From: Phycisphaerales bacterium
GTDB taxonomy: Bacteria > Planctomycetota > Phycisphaerae > Phycisphaerales > UBA1924
NCBI GenBank assembly: GCA_029260295.1
Contig: JAJDDN010000008.1
Coordinates: 806,001 to 870,000 of the forward strand
Length of the DNA: 64,000 nucleotides
Direction of reading: 5' to 3'
The notes below the pieces were generated by a model. That model saw nothing but the letters and a program-made list of their open reading frames with translations, did no database searches and had not been told where the DNA came from. Every line of letters starts with the position of its first letter. The first letter of the stretch is position 1. Positions 26,893 through 35,989 of the stretch are shown one piece after another. The translations under genes were made by a program, and so were the position numbers.

Positions 26893-28956
26893 TCAACCCA
26901 TCCGGATCTCATCAACCCGATCCTTCACCGACTGATCCATCGTCAAAACCGTCGGCCAAGCACGCACAGGCTGATTCTTGCACGAATCACTCGCCGTCTT
27001 AGGCGTTGAATCAAACCCAACCCGGTCGCCATTCATCTGGTCCCACTGGCCATCGCGCATAAAGTCACAGTTGGCCACCCAGTGGAACATCGCTCCCTGC
27101 GGATCATGGATATCCACATCCCGCCCCACGACCACAACAAACTTCTGAGCCGTCGCCCCTTTCCAAATCTCACCAAGAATCCCCCCGCCCATAAGTGCCG
27201 GCTCTGATTCCCCGTACCCACGATCCGCCTTCACAAACAACCACCCGGGAACCCGGTCCGAAGTCGCCGCATCAAGCACTCCCCCGCAAGCTTTGGCCCA
27301 CGCAACCGCCTGTTTGCTCTCTGATTCCGACGGGAGATCAGCAGCCGCCTCAATCGCCGCCCCATCAATATCCTCCGACACAACCTTCGCCGTCGCATCA
27401 AACCCGATCTTCATCCCCGTCCCAAAGTGGGCCCCGGAGTGATCCAGAATATCCACCGCCCCAAACACCTTCTCAATATCCCGCGAAGGCTTGCAATGCC
27501 GATGCACCGCCCCCATCACGCTTGACAAATCATGCACATCGACATCCTCATCAACCACAAAGATCGTCTTCGTCCACGCCATCTGCCCCGCGCCCCAGAT
27601 CGCGTGCATCACCTTCCGCGCGTGCATCGGGTATTCCTTCTTGATCTTGATAAACACCGCATTGTGAAAGCACCCAAACAACGGCAAGTCGTAATCCACA
27701 ACATCAGGCAAGATCGTCTCAAGCAGCGGCAACATAATCCGCTCCGTCGCCTTGCCTAAAAAATAATCTTCCTGAGGCGGCAGCCCCACCACCGTCGTCG
27801 GATACACCGCATCCTCCCGGTGCGTCATCGCCGTCACTGTCGTCACCGGGTACCGATCGGGCATCGAATAAAAACCAGTATGATCCCCAAACGGCCCCTC
27901 AAACGCCCCGCCCTTCCCAAGCTCACCCGCATCATCCTCACGCGGATCCCACCCCGGATGCCCCGCATCCGTATCCACAAACCCCTCAATCACAATCTCA
28001 GCATCACTCGGCACCCACAAAGGCACCGTCTTACCCCGGCACATCTTCACACCCTTGCCCTGCAAAAACCCCGCCATCAACAGTTCACTAATCCCAGGCG
28101 GCAGCGGACAGGTCGCCGCATAAGGCAACACACTCGACCCCCCAAGCGCAATCGCCACAGGCATCGGCTCCCCAAGCTTCTTCCAAGACCGCCAGTGCGC
28201 CGCCCCATCATGATGCATATGCCAGTGCATCGCCACGCGATCCTTCCCAAGCAACTGGATGCGGTACATCCCAATATTGTGCGACTTAGGCTTCGCTTCA
28301 TTCCGATCATCCGCATGGATCGTGTGGATTCCCGCAAGCGTAATAAACCGCCCCTTGTACTCCGCATCCCATGTTGCATCATCAATCTCAGGATGCCCCA
28401 TCCCAGGCACACCATCATTGAGCCCCGCCGGATACCCAAACCGCTCAAAGTCCCCATCATCAGGCCAGCACTTCAAAATCGGAAGCGTCGTTAGATCAAT
28501 CCCGTCCCCCGTCAACACCACATCCTGACACCGCCCGGCTTTCCGAGATCGCTTCGGACCAATCTGCAGCAACGGCATGAACTGCCGCGCCTTACCAACT
28601 GCCTCCCCAATCGACTTGGGAAGCTCAGGCTTGACAAGCTCCCGAATCGTGTCCCCGGTCTTTTCAAGAGCCCGATCCCCAAGCGCCATCTCGATCCGCC
28701 TGTACGACCCGAACGCATTGATCAACACCGGAAACTTCGAACCCACCGGATTCTCGATCAAGATCGCCTTCCCACCAACCCCAGCAAACTCAGGGTCCGT
28801 CCGCTGAGAAGAATCCGATCCCACCGCCGCACCCAACCTAGACTGCCGCTGTGCCAGCTCGGTGATTTCAAGCACCGGATCCACCGGCTCGCCAATCCGA
28901 ATAAGCTCCCCAGCCCCATCAAGCGCACGAATATACGATGTCAAATCGGGATACAT
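26893..28956 (-). CDS. UbiD-family (prenylated-FMN) decarboxylase
   Basis: The 687-residue protein, counted from the ATG at 28956, matches the UbiD family. It starts with YPDLTSYIRALDGAGELIRI and has HNIGMYRIQLLGKDRVAMHW followed by HMHHDGAAHWR. The C-terminal half contains the sugar-phosphate-binding-like FKIKKEYPMHARKVMHAIWG segment (here with VFIKIKK) and VDEDVDVHDLSSVM. Such enzymes need prenyl-FMN made by UbiX and decarboxylate aromatic or alpha,beta-unsaturated acids, often in quinone synthesis. It is longer than E. coli UbiD (497). A GTG at 28971 is an alternative start. Neither ubiX nor other quinone genes are nearby. Confidence 0.87.
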   Translation of the reverse strand: MYPDLTSYIRALDGAGELIRIGEPVDPVLEITELAQRQSRLGAAVGSDSSQRTDPEFAGVGGKAILIENPVGSKFPVLINAFGSYRRIEMALGDRALEKTGDTIRELVKPELPKSIGEAVGKARQFMPLLQIGPKRSRKAGRCQDVVLTGDGIDLTTLPILKCWPDDGDFERFGYPAGLNDGVPGMGHPEIDDATWDAEYKGRFITLAGIHTIHADDRNEAKPKSHNIGMYRIQLLGKDRVAMHWHMHHDGAAHWRSWKKLGEPMPVAIALGGSSVLPYAATCPLPPGISELLMAGFLQGKGVKMCRGKTVPLWVPSDAEIVIEGFVDTDAGHPGWDPREDDAGELGKGGAFEGPFGDHTGFYSMPDRYPVTTVTAMTHREDAVYPTTVVGLPPQEDYFLGKATERIMLPLLETILPDVVDYDLPLFGCFHNAVFIKIKKEYPMHARKVMHAIWGAGQMAWTKTIFVVDEDVDVHDLSSVMGAVHRHCKPSRDIEKVFGAVDILDHSGAHFGTGMKIGFDATAKVVSEDIDGAAIEAAADLPSESESKQAVAWAKACGGVLDAATSDRVPGWLFVKADRGYGESEPALMGGGILGEIWKGATAQKFVVVVGRDVDIHDPQGAMFHWVANCDFMRDGQWDQMNGDRVGFDSTPKTASDSCKNQPVRAWPTVLTMDQSVKDRVDEIRMG

Positions 28957-28988
28957 ACCTAAGCGTATCACGAATCAGAGAACAAAGC

Positions 28989-29663
28989 ATGTCAAACACC
29001 CCCCCAACCCCTCCTGTCCACGAAGCCGCCAAACGCCGCGACTGGCCCGCCTACTTCGACCGCATGGAAGGCAAGCCCGCACGCGACACCGTCCTCAAAG
29101 CCCTCAAGAGCTTCGGAGAGATTGACCCATCAAACCCTCCCCTAGCCATAGACCTCGGCTGCGGAGCCGGACGCGACGCGGCAGCCATGCTCGCCGCCGG
29201 ATGGAAAGTCTGGGCCCAAGACGGCAGCGCCGACGGCATCTCCAGAGCCAAAGAACGCCCAGAAATCAAATCCGCCCTTCAAACCGGCCGCATCGAAATC
29301 GCCCAATCCAACTTCCAAGGCCTCCAAATCCCCAAAGCCACCCTCGTCAACGCCAGCTTCTCCCTCCCCTTCTGCCCCCCAGACCACTTTTCAGCCCTCT
29401 GGCAACAAATAGACGCCGCCATCGAGCCCGGAGGACGCTTCAGCGGCCAAATATTCGGCGACCGAGACGACTGGGCCATCATCGATGACCGCACCCACCT
29501 GACCCGCGGTGAAACTCTAAAGCTGTTTGACCAATACATACTGGAGTCCTTCACCGAGGAGGACAGGCCATCCAAACACACCGATGAACACCACAAACAC
29601 TGGCATGTCTTCCACATCGTTGCCCAAAAAAGAACCGCCCCCAAAAGAGGATCCGTTTCATGA
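28989..29663 (+). CDS. Class I SAM-dependent methyltransferase (TehB-like)
   Basis: From the ATG at 28989 the protein has 224 residues. The SAM-binding motif I is AIDLGCGAGRDAAAML, followed by an acidic strand end in VWAQDGSADGI and a later NASFSLPFCPPDHFSALWQQ typical of TehB-like methyltransferases. The acceptor is unknown. Its stop overlaps the start of the ABC ATPase gene (ATGA at 29660-29663), so it is the first gene of a three-gene operon with an ABC exporter. The methylated product might be the exported or protective compound, but that is inference from position. Confidence 0.85.
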   Translation: MSNTPPTPPVHEAAKRRDWPAYFDRMEGKPARDTVLKALKSFGEIDPSNPPLAIDLGCGAGRDAAAMLAAGWKVWAQDGSADGISRAKERPEIKSALQTGRIEIAQSNFQGLQIPKATLVNASFSLPFCPPDHFSALWQQIDAAIEPGGRFSGQIFGDRDDWAIIDDRTHLTRGETLKLFDQYILESFTEEDRPSKHTDEHHKHWHVFHIVAQKRTAPKRGSVS

Positions 29664-30643
29664 GTCCAACTATGACACCAGTTATTGACATCCAAGGCGT
29701 CGAAAAAACATACAACAGACGCATCAAAGCCCTCCGTGGCGTAGACCTCCAAGTCGGCGAAGGCGAGATCTTCGGACTCCTCGGCCCCAACGGCGCGGGC
29801 AAATCCACCCTCGTCAAAATCATGACCACCGTCATCCACGCCAGCAAATGCCAAGGCACCGTGCTCGGCAAAAAAGTCGGCGACAAAGCCGCGCTCCGAG
29901 ACATCGGATACCTCCCCGAGCACCACCGCTTCCCGCCATATTTGACCGGACGCCAGGTCCTCGAATACTTCGGAGCCATGTCAGGCATCAACCGCAAAGA
30001 TCGCAAAGCCAGAGCATCCGAACTCCTAGAACTCGTCGGCATGGAATCCTGGCACAAAGACAAACTCGGCTCATACTCAAAGGGCATGCGCCAACGCGTC
30101 GGCCTCGCACAGGCACTCATGAACGACCCCCAACTCGTCATCCTCGACGAACCCACCGACGGCGTAGACCCCTCCGGCCGCCGAGATATCCGAAACATCC
30201 TCACCCAACTCAAAGACGAAGGAAGAACAATCTTCCTCAACTCACACCTCCTCTCCGAACTCGAAATGGTCTGCGACCGCGTAGCCATCATGGTCCACGG
30301 CCTCGTCTCCACCCAAGGCACCATCGAAGAACTCACCGCAGACCAAAGCGGCTTCGAGATCGCCACCAACGCACCAATCGATCAATCACTCCTGAGCCAA
30401 ATCAGCACGCTCCCGCAAATACCCCCAATCCTCGATGCCAAAGACCCAACCCGCATGACCTTCCAAACCGACAACGCCGCTGCAGTCCAACCCGCCATCG
30501 ACGCTCTCCGAAAGCAAAGCATCATCATCGAATCCGCAGGATTCAAACGCCCATCACTCGAAGACCTCTTTATGCAAGTCGTTGATACCAACCAAGGCGA
30601 CAAACCAGGCGCGATCAGCGGAGCGAAGGGAGCCAACTCATGA
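29660..30643 (+). CDS. ABC transporter ATP-binding protein (ABC-2 type exporter)
   Basis: The 327-residue ATPase has Walker A GPNGAGKST, the Q-loop region GYLPEHHRFPPYLTG, signature YSKGMRQRVGLAQAL, Walker B LVILDEPTDGVDP and the switch His in LNSHLLSE. It resembles the CcmA/NatA-like ATPases of ABC-2 exporters. The last ~90 residues form an accessory domain common in this group. It overlaps both neighbours by ATGA, which implies tight co-expression with the methyltransferase and the permease. The cargo is unknown. Confidence 0.93.
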   Translation: MSPTMTPVIDIQGVEKTYNRRIKALRGVDLQVGEGEIFGLLGPNGAGKSTLVKIMTTVIHASKCQGTVLGKKVGDKAALRDIGYLPEHHRFPPYLTGRQVLEYFGAMSGINRKDRKARASELLELVGMESWHKDKLGSYSKGMRQRVGLAQALMNDPQLVILDEPTDGVDPSGRRDIRNILTQLKDEGRTIFLNSHLLSELEMVCDRVAIMVHGLVSTQGTIEELTADQSGFEIATNAPIDQSLLSQISTLPQIPPILDAKDPTRMTFQTDNAAAVQPAIDALRKQSIIIESAGFKRPSLEDLFMQVVDTNQGDKPGAISGAKGANS

Positions 30644-31815
30644 TCCTCACCCAAACCAAAGCACTCTTCATCGACGCCTACCGAGAACTCAACGCCAAAA
30701 AACTCTTCTGGCTCACCCTCGGCCTCAACCTCCTCGTCGTCGTCCTCTACGCCTCACTCGGGATCAACGACAAAGGCGTCACCCTCCTCCACTGGAACTT
30801 CGAATCCAGGTTCTTCAACACCGCGCTCGTCTCCAAAGAACTTTTCTACACACTCCAGTTCACTCAATGGGGCGTACCGATCTGGCTCACATGGGCGACC
30901 GCCATCCTCGCACTGATCTCCACAGCCGGCATCATCCCCGAGATGGTCTCAGGCGGCGCCATCGAACCCGTCCTCTCCAAACCCATCGGACGCTCAAGGC
31001 TCTTCCTCACCAAATACATGACCGGCCTCCTCTTCGTCGCACTCCAAGTCCTCATATTCACCCTTGGCTGCATATTGGTCATGGGCATCCGGGGCGGAGC
31101 ATGGAACTTCAACCTCCTACTCGCTGTCCCCATCGTCCTCGCCTTCTTCAGCTACCTCTACGCATTCTGCGCCTTCGTAGGACTCGTCACCAAATCAACC
31201 ATCGCCGCCCTTCTCCTCACCATCCTCTTCTGGCTCGCGATCTGGATCGTCAACACCGGCGACCAGATGCTCATCATGCAACGCGAGGGTTCCATCATCC
31301 AAGTCGAAGACCGTCAACTCGACATCGATAAACAAATCGAGTTCGCAGACAAACGAATCGAACAACTCAGAGAGCAAGGAAAACCAGTCCCAGGCGACGA
31401 AGGCAATCCACTCCCAGAGGGCTACGAGGATATCCAAGAAGCCGTCAACCCCGCCCTAAGAATGTCCCGCTCACGCCTCGAAGAAGCCAAAGACAGCGAA
31501 ATAACCTGGACCGCCTGGGCCGGACGGATCTTCACCCTCAAAACCATCCTCCCCAAAACCCAAGACACCGTCCGCCTGCTCGAACGCCACCTCATCACCG
31601 ATGAAGACATGGCCAAACTCATGGGCTTTGATGCACAATCACAGCCCCAGAACAACTCCGAGAACGACCCAGCATTTGCAGACCCAAGGGCCGCAGAAAG
31701 ATCAGCAGAGATCATGCGCAAACGATCCATCACCTGGGTCCTAGGCACATCCTTCCTCTACGAGTTCCTGCTCCTCGGCCTCTGCTGCGTCATCTTCGTT
31801 CGAAGAGATTTCTAA
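30640..31815 (+). CDS. ABC-2 type transporter permease
   Basis: The 391-residue membrane protein has helices near residues 23-42, 80-110, 130-150, 165-185 and 190-210. A long polar region of about 140 residues follows (ERQL-type charged helices from about 225 to 360), then a final helix before the Arg-rich end. Permeases of this family pair with the ATPase encoded just upstream. Start overlaps the ATPase stop (ATGA). The stop overlaps the convergent proC stop by 4 bp. Substrate is unknown. Confidence 0.85.
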   Translation: MILTQTKALFIDAYRELNAKKLFWLTLGLNLLVVVLYASLGINDKGVTLLHWNFESRFFNTALVSKELFYTLQFTQWGVPIWLTWATAILALISTAGIIPEMVSGGAIEPVLSKPIGRSRLFLTKYMTGLLFVALQVLIFTLGCILVMGIRGGAWNFNLLLAVPIVLAFFSYLYAFCAFVGLVTKSTIAALLLTILFWLAIWIVNTGDQMLIMQREGSIIQVEDRQLDIDKQIEFADKRIEQLREQGKPVPGDEGNPLPEGYEDIQEAVNPALRMSRSRLEEAKDSEITWTAWAGRIFTLKTILPKTQDTVRLLERHLITDEDMAKLMGFDAQSQPQNNSENDPAFADPRAAERSAEIMRKRSITWVLGTSFLYEFLLLGLCCVIFVRRDF

Positions 31816-32657
31816 CCCTCTTCCGACAACTCAATCCCACGATCACGCGCCGCCGTCAGTGCCGCCGCAAACGCATCCATCACCCCAAGCCCATCGAGCG
31901 CGGTGGTCGCCGCGTGCGTCGTACCGTTTTTTGAGGTCACCTTCGCCCGCAGCACCGCCGCATCGTCATCCGATTCCCCAAGCAATGCCGCCGACCCCAC
32001 AACCGTCTGCTCAACAATCTTCCGAGCCAACCCTTCATCAAACCCAAGCGACACCGCCGCCTTGGTCATCGCCTCAGCAAGATAAAACACATACGCCGGC
32101 CCACTCCCCGCAACAGCCGTAAACGCATCCATCATCGGTTCATCGATCCGAACAGTCTCCCCAACCGCCCCCATCAACCGCTCAGCCAGTTCCAGATCCT
32201 CATCAGTCGAAGTCTCAGAAGCCGCCACCGCCGCCATCCCCATCCCGATCTGCGCCGGAGTATTAGGCATCACCCGCACCACCCGCCCCCCAAACACCCC
32301 GCCACCAAACGCCTCGAAAACCTGCCCCGACCGCGTCCCCGCCAAAATAGAAATCACCACAGGCGGAACACCCGATCCCTCAACAAACGGCCTCAAAGGC
32401 TCAACAGCCGCCCCCAGCATCTGAGGCTTCACCGCCAGCACAATCCCGTATCCACCCCTTCCCACGCTCTCAAGCCACTCAAACGCCCCCTGAGCCGATT
32501 CAAACCCCCGATCAAACATCCCTCGCCGCTCCGCGCTCGGATCAAGCACCCCAACCCGCTCCCCGCTCAAGACCCCAAATTTCTGAGCCCCAGCGATAAT
32601 TGCATGCGCCATCGTGCCCCCGCCGACGAATAGAAGTGGAATCTCGATACTCTTCAT
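31812..32657 (-). CDS. proC: Pyrroline-5-carboxylate reductase
   Basis: Taken from the ATG at 32657 the protein has 281 residues; an ATG two codons earlier (32663) is equally possible. The dinucleotide-binding start is LLFVGGGTMAHAIIAGA, followed by VMPNTPAQIGMG and the P5CR signature around AVAGSGPAYVFYLAEAMTKA. It makes L-proline from 1-pyrroline-5-carboxylate with NAD(P)H. An Asp/Ala-rich C-terminal helix forms the dimer. It is divergent from accA. Confidence 0.95.
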   Translation of the reverse strand: MKSIEIPLLFVGGGTMAHAIIAGAQKFGVLSGERVGVLDPSAERRGMFDRGFESAQGAFEWLESVGRGGYGIVLAVKPQMLGAAVEPLRPFVEGSGVPPVVISILAGTRSGQVFEAFGGGVFGGRVVRVMPNTPAQIGMGMAAVAASETSTDEDLELAERLMGAVGETVRIDEPMMDAFTAVAGSGPAYVFYLAEAMTKAAVSLGFDEGLARKIVEQTVVGSAALLGESDDDAAVLRAKVTSKNGTTHAATTALDGLGVMDAFAAALTAARDRGIELSEEG

Positions 32658-32720
32658 ACCCATAGCGTACCCGACTCGCCCAATGCGGTACAATTGAACC
32701 AGCCAAACAAGGAAACACAT

Positions 32721-33761
32721 ATGTCCACTTTCTACCAGCTTGAGTTCGAAAAACCCGTCGTCGCCATCGAAGCAGAGATCGAGCTCACCCAACAAGCCCT
32801 CGAATCCCCAGGCCCAGAAGTCCCCGCCCTCGGCGGGATCGAAGCCCCGGACATCAAACCAAACAAAGGCGACCTCAAACTCCTTGAAAAACGCAGAGTA
32901 CAGATGCTCAAGGATGTCTACTCAGACCTCTCCCCTTGGAACACCGTCCGCGTGGCACGCCACCCAAACCGCCCACAGTCCCGCGACTACATCAAGCATA
33001 TCTGCCGAGACTTCTGCGAACTCCACGGCGACCGAAACTTCGGAGACGACCCCGCCCTCATCACCGGCTTCGGACGCATCGGTAACCGCAAATGCCTCAT
33101 CGTCGGCCACCAAAAAGGCAAAACAACCCAAGAAAAACTCGCCTGCCACTTCGGATGCGCCCACCCCGAAGGCTACCGAAAAGCACTCGCAAAGATGAAA
33201 ATAGCCGAGAAGTTCGGCCTCCCAATCGTCACCCTCGTCGACACCCCCGGCGCCTACCCAGGACTCGGTGCCGAAGAACGAGGCCAAGCCGAAGCCATCG
33301 CTGTCAACCTCCGCGAAATGTCCCGTTTGAAGGTCCCCATCGTCTCCATCGTCATCGGCGAAGGCGGCTCAGGCGGTGCCCTGGGCATCGCAGTAGCAGA
33401 CCGCGTCGCGATGCTCGAGTACTCTTGGTACTCGGTCATCTCCCCCGAAGGCTGCGCCGCCATCCTCTGGAAACAAGCCAACGAGCAGACCAACACCGCC
33501 GCCGCGATCGCTCTGAATCTCACCGCCAATGACAACATCAAAAACGGCATCGTCGACGCCATCATCAATGAACCTCTAGGCGGCGCCCACCGAGACCACG
33601 AATCCGCCTCCACACTCCTCCAAAGCTGGATCGAAACCCAACTCGATGAGCTCTGCCAACAATCCCCCGAAGACCTGGTCGAAGGCCGATATCAACGATT
33701 CCGCAAGCTCGGAGATTTCGAGATCGCCCAAGCCGAATCCGTCGAATCAGCACAGGCCTGA
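32721..33761 (+). CDS. accA: Acetyl-CoA carboxylase carboxyltransferase subunit alpha
   Basis: From the ATG at 32721 (AAGGA upstream) the protein has 346 residues, slightly longer than E. coli AccA (319). Recognisable AccA segments are ARHPNRPQSRDYIKHICRDF, HGDRNFGDDPAL, TLVDTPGAYPGLGAEERGQA and VIGEGGSGGALGI. It forms the carboxyltransferase with AccD and transfers CO2 from biotin to acetyl-CoA, giving malonyl-CoA for fatty-acid synthesis. accD is not in this window. The C-terminal extension is acidic. Confidence 0.97.
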   Translation: MSTFYQLEFEKPVVAIEAEIELTQQALESPGPEVPALGGIEAPDIKPNKGDLKLLEKRRVQMLKDVYSDLSPWNTVRVARHPNRPQSRDYIKHICRDFCELHGDRNFGDDPALITGFGRIGNRKCLIVGHQKGKTTQEKLACHFGCAHPEGYRKALAKMKIAEKFGLPIVTLVDTPGAYPGLGAEERGQAEAIAVNLREMSRLKVPIVSIVIGEGGSGGALGIAVADRVAMLEYSWYSVISPEGCAAILWKQANEQTNTAAAIALNLTANDNIKNGIVDAIINEPLGGAHRDHESASTLLQSWIETQLDELCQQSPEDLVEGRYQRFRKLGDFEIAQAESVESAQA

Positions 33762-33901
33762 CCCACACCTACACACTTTAGGTATTTAACCGGGAGCCGG
33801 CTTGTCTATTTTGACAATTATCGGGGCTGCGCCTACCCTTGCACCCAACTGGCCCAACATATTGACTCAGCAATATTTGATGGACTAAAGGATGGTGCAC
33901 A

Positions 33902-34906
33902 TTGGCGAAAAAAACAGCAAAGAAAACAGCAAAGAAAAAAACCACTAAGAAAACGACCAAGAAATCGTCTTCCACCGCTGTAAAGAAAAAGGTCGCCACC
34001 AAACCCGCCGCTAAAAAAACAACTAAGAAGACCGCCAAGAAAGTAGCGAAGAAAGTCACCAAGAAAGCCACAAAGCCCGCAGCGAAGAAGTCTTCGAAAA
34101 AGATAGCAAAGAAAGTAACGAAAAAAATCACTAAAGCAACATCTAAAAAGGTAACAAAGAAAGTTACCAAAAAGACCACAAAGAAGCCTGCCGCCAAATC
34201 CAAGGCCCCCGCCCCAAAGAAAGCCCCGGCCTCTAAAAAAGCACCCGCTAAAAAAACAGTCTCCAAAAAAGCACCTACCAAAAAAGCTGACTCCGCAAAG
34301 GCACCTGCTAAGCCAACCAAAGACGACCCAAAGACCGCTGGCGAGGGCGACAAAAAACCACCCGTCAAAAGAATGAAAGCCAGAGCTCGCAAAAGAGTCC
34401 CCGCCGACTACGCGCCCCCTCCACGCCCGCTCCTGCTCGGTCCAGGCAGCAGCCTCTCCGGCGGACCGCTTATCACTTCATCCAAACGACCCAAAAAAGC
34501 CAAAGCAGAAGCCAAAGTCTCCAAAAGGACAAAGACCCCCTTCACGCCAAAGCAGCTCGATGAATACAAACTCATCCTGCTCAAAAAACGCGCTGAACTC
34601 GTAGGCGATGTAGAACACCTCGAAGACGAAGCACTCCGCTCAAACACAGGCGAAACGCAAACCGCAAGCAACGCCGCAGAGTTCGGCACCGAAAGCTTTG
34701 AACAAGGCCTCAACCTCGATCTCGCAGCCGCAGACCGCAATCTCATCGGAGAAATCGACGACGCCCTCTCACGAATCAAAGACAGAACCTATGGCCTCTG
34801 CATCGAATCACACGAGCCGATCAAAAAAGAACGCCTAGAAGAACTCCCATGGGCCAAATACTCCATTGCCTCCGCACGAAAGCTCGATAACCGCTACACA
34901 CGCTGA
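33902..34906 (+). CDS. DksA/TraR-like protein with H1-like Lys/Ala-rich tail and degenerate zinc finger
   Basis: The 334-residue frame starts at TTG 33902, with AAAGG about 10 bp upstream. Residues 1-~150 are Lys/Ala/Thr-rich repeats (AKK, TKK) like histone H1. The C-terminal ~115 residues have the DksA coiled-coil hairpin (LDEYKLILLKKRAELVGDVE) and the finger region YGLCIESHEPIKKERL. Of the four finger cysteines only the first remains; the last pair is replaced by YSIASARKL, so zinc is unlikely to bind. It might act at the RNA polymerase secondary channel, on DNA, or both. It overlaps lspA by one base. Confidence 0.8.
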   Translation: MAKKTAKKTAKKKTTKKTTKKSSSTAVKKKVATKPAAKKTTKKTAKKVAKKVTKKATKPAAKKSSKKIAKKVTKKITKATSKKVTKKVTKKTTKKPAAKSKAPAPKKAPASKKAPAKKTVSKKAPTKKADSAKAPAKPTKDDPKTAGEGDKKPPVKRMKARARKRVPADYAPPPRPLLLGPGSSLSGGPLITSSKRPKKAKAEAKVSKRTKTPFTPKQLDEYKLILLKKRAELVGDVEHLEDEALRSNTGETQTASNAAEFGTESFEQGLNLDLAAADRNLIGEIDDALSRIKDRTYGLCIESHEPIKKERLEELPWAKYSIASARKLDNRYTR

Positions 34907-35553
34907 TGTCAGATCACGACACATCAACCCCAAAGCCAGACCAAGCCAGCACCCTCAAAAGCTGCCGCGCATGGGTATGGCTACTGGGCACAGTAGTATT
35001 TGGCGTCGCCACAGATCTGCTCAGCAAATCCCTCGCATTCGCCAAAGTCGCGGATACCCCAGTCATCATCAACCGATCCGAAGTGCTCACAGAACAAAAC
35101 CTCGGCAACCTCATCCCCTATCACGACTCAGTAACCGCGATCCCCCGCATACTCGATTTCACACTCGTCCTCAACCCCGGTGCCGTCTTCGGCATCGGCG
35201 CCGGACAACGATGGTTCTTTGTCATCTTCACCCTCATCGCAATGGTCGTCGCCTTCGTGCTCTTCGCCAAATGGACCAAGCCACGCGACTGGATCGCACA
35301 CGCAGGCTTCGGCCTCATCATCGCCGGAGGCCTCGGAAACCTCTACGACCGAATACTCTTCGGATGCGTCCGTGACTTCATCCACCCGCTCCCCGGAGTC
35401 AAACTCCCCTTCGGCATCACATGGCCAAACGGAGGCAGCGACGAGATCTGGCCCTATGTCTCCAACATCGCCGACCTCTACCTACTCATAGGCATCGCCC
35501 TGCTCCTCATCTACACCTGGAAACAACCGCCACCAGAATCCACCAGCCCTTAA
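34906..35553 (+). CDS. lspA: Lipoprotein signal peptidase (signal peptidase II)
   Basis: The 215-residue, four-helix inner-membrane protease is somewhat longer than E. coli LspA (164), with an N-terminal polar extension and an insert after the first helix. The two catalytic aspartates lie in GLGNLYDRILFGCVRDFI and SNIADLYLLIG, and the substrate-groove motif is LVLNPGAVFGI. It removes signal peptides from prolipoproteins after lipidation, consistent with the lipoproteins at 17.9 and 47.6 kb. Its ATG shares a base with the preceding stop (TGATG). Confidence 0.93.
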   Translation: MSDHDTSTPKPDQASTLKSCRAWVWLLGTVVFGVATDLLSKSLAFAKVADTPVIINRSEVLTEQNLGNLIPYHDSVTAIPRILDFTLVLNPGAVFGIGAGQRWFFVIFTLIAMVVAFVLFAKWTKPRDWIAHAGFGLIIAGGLGNLYDRILFGCVRDFIHPLPGVKLPFGITWPNGGSDEIWPYVSNIADLYLLIGIALLLIYTWKQPPPESTSP

Positions 35554-35560
35554 ACCAACA

Positions 35561-35938
35561 CTAAGACCCCGGCACCTCGCCCCCGCAGTTTTGCTCGACC
35601 GGAACAACGCACAAGAACCGCAAAGATTCCCCAGAATCATCGCCAACCGTAAACTGATGCTCCTCATTGGCGGGCACATAAATCACATCCCCCGCCTTGA
35701 TCTCATTGAACTTCCCGTCAAGCAGCACCTCCCCAGTCCCAGAAACCACATACACCTCATGCTCATAGTCATGGCTGTGCCTGGGAGTATTCCCCCCCGG
35801 CGTCACCTCGATAGAACGCAACGAAAAATTCGGCGCCTTATCCCCGCGCCCCACCATGATCGCCATCGTCGCCCCCGCAACCCCAGGCAGATCAATCTCG
35901 TTCATCTCTGTCGAATGGATATTTCGGATCAATGCCAT
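35561..35938 (-). CDS. Small cupin-domain protein
   Basis: The 125-residue single-cupin protein has motif 1 TPRHSHDYEHEVYVVSGTGE (two or three His and one Glu as metal ligands) and motif 2 GDVIYVPANEEHQF, supplying the last His. Many such small cupins bind a metal and act as sensors, isomerases or dioxygenases; nothing here picks one. It converges with lspA, with a 7-bp gap, and is divergent from the MBL hydrolase gene 50 bp away. Confidence 0.85.
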   Translation of the reverse strand: MALIRNIHSTEMNEIDLPGVAGATMAIMVGRGDKAPNFSLRSIEVTPGGNTPRHSHDYEHEVYVVSGTGEVLLDGKFNEIKAGDVIYVPANEEHQFTVGDDSGESLRFLCVVPVEQNCGGEVPGS

Positions 35939-35989
35939 CGTCTTTCCTCCGTTGCATGCACCGCGTAGTTCTCATAGATAATATACACC

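Noticed and set aside
33778..34392. 204-codon Phe/Val/Ala-rich open frame on the reverse strand
   Set aside because: It is produced by the Lys/Ala-rich repeats (AAG/GCC codons) of the DksA-like gene read backwards.
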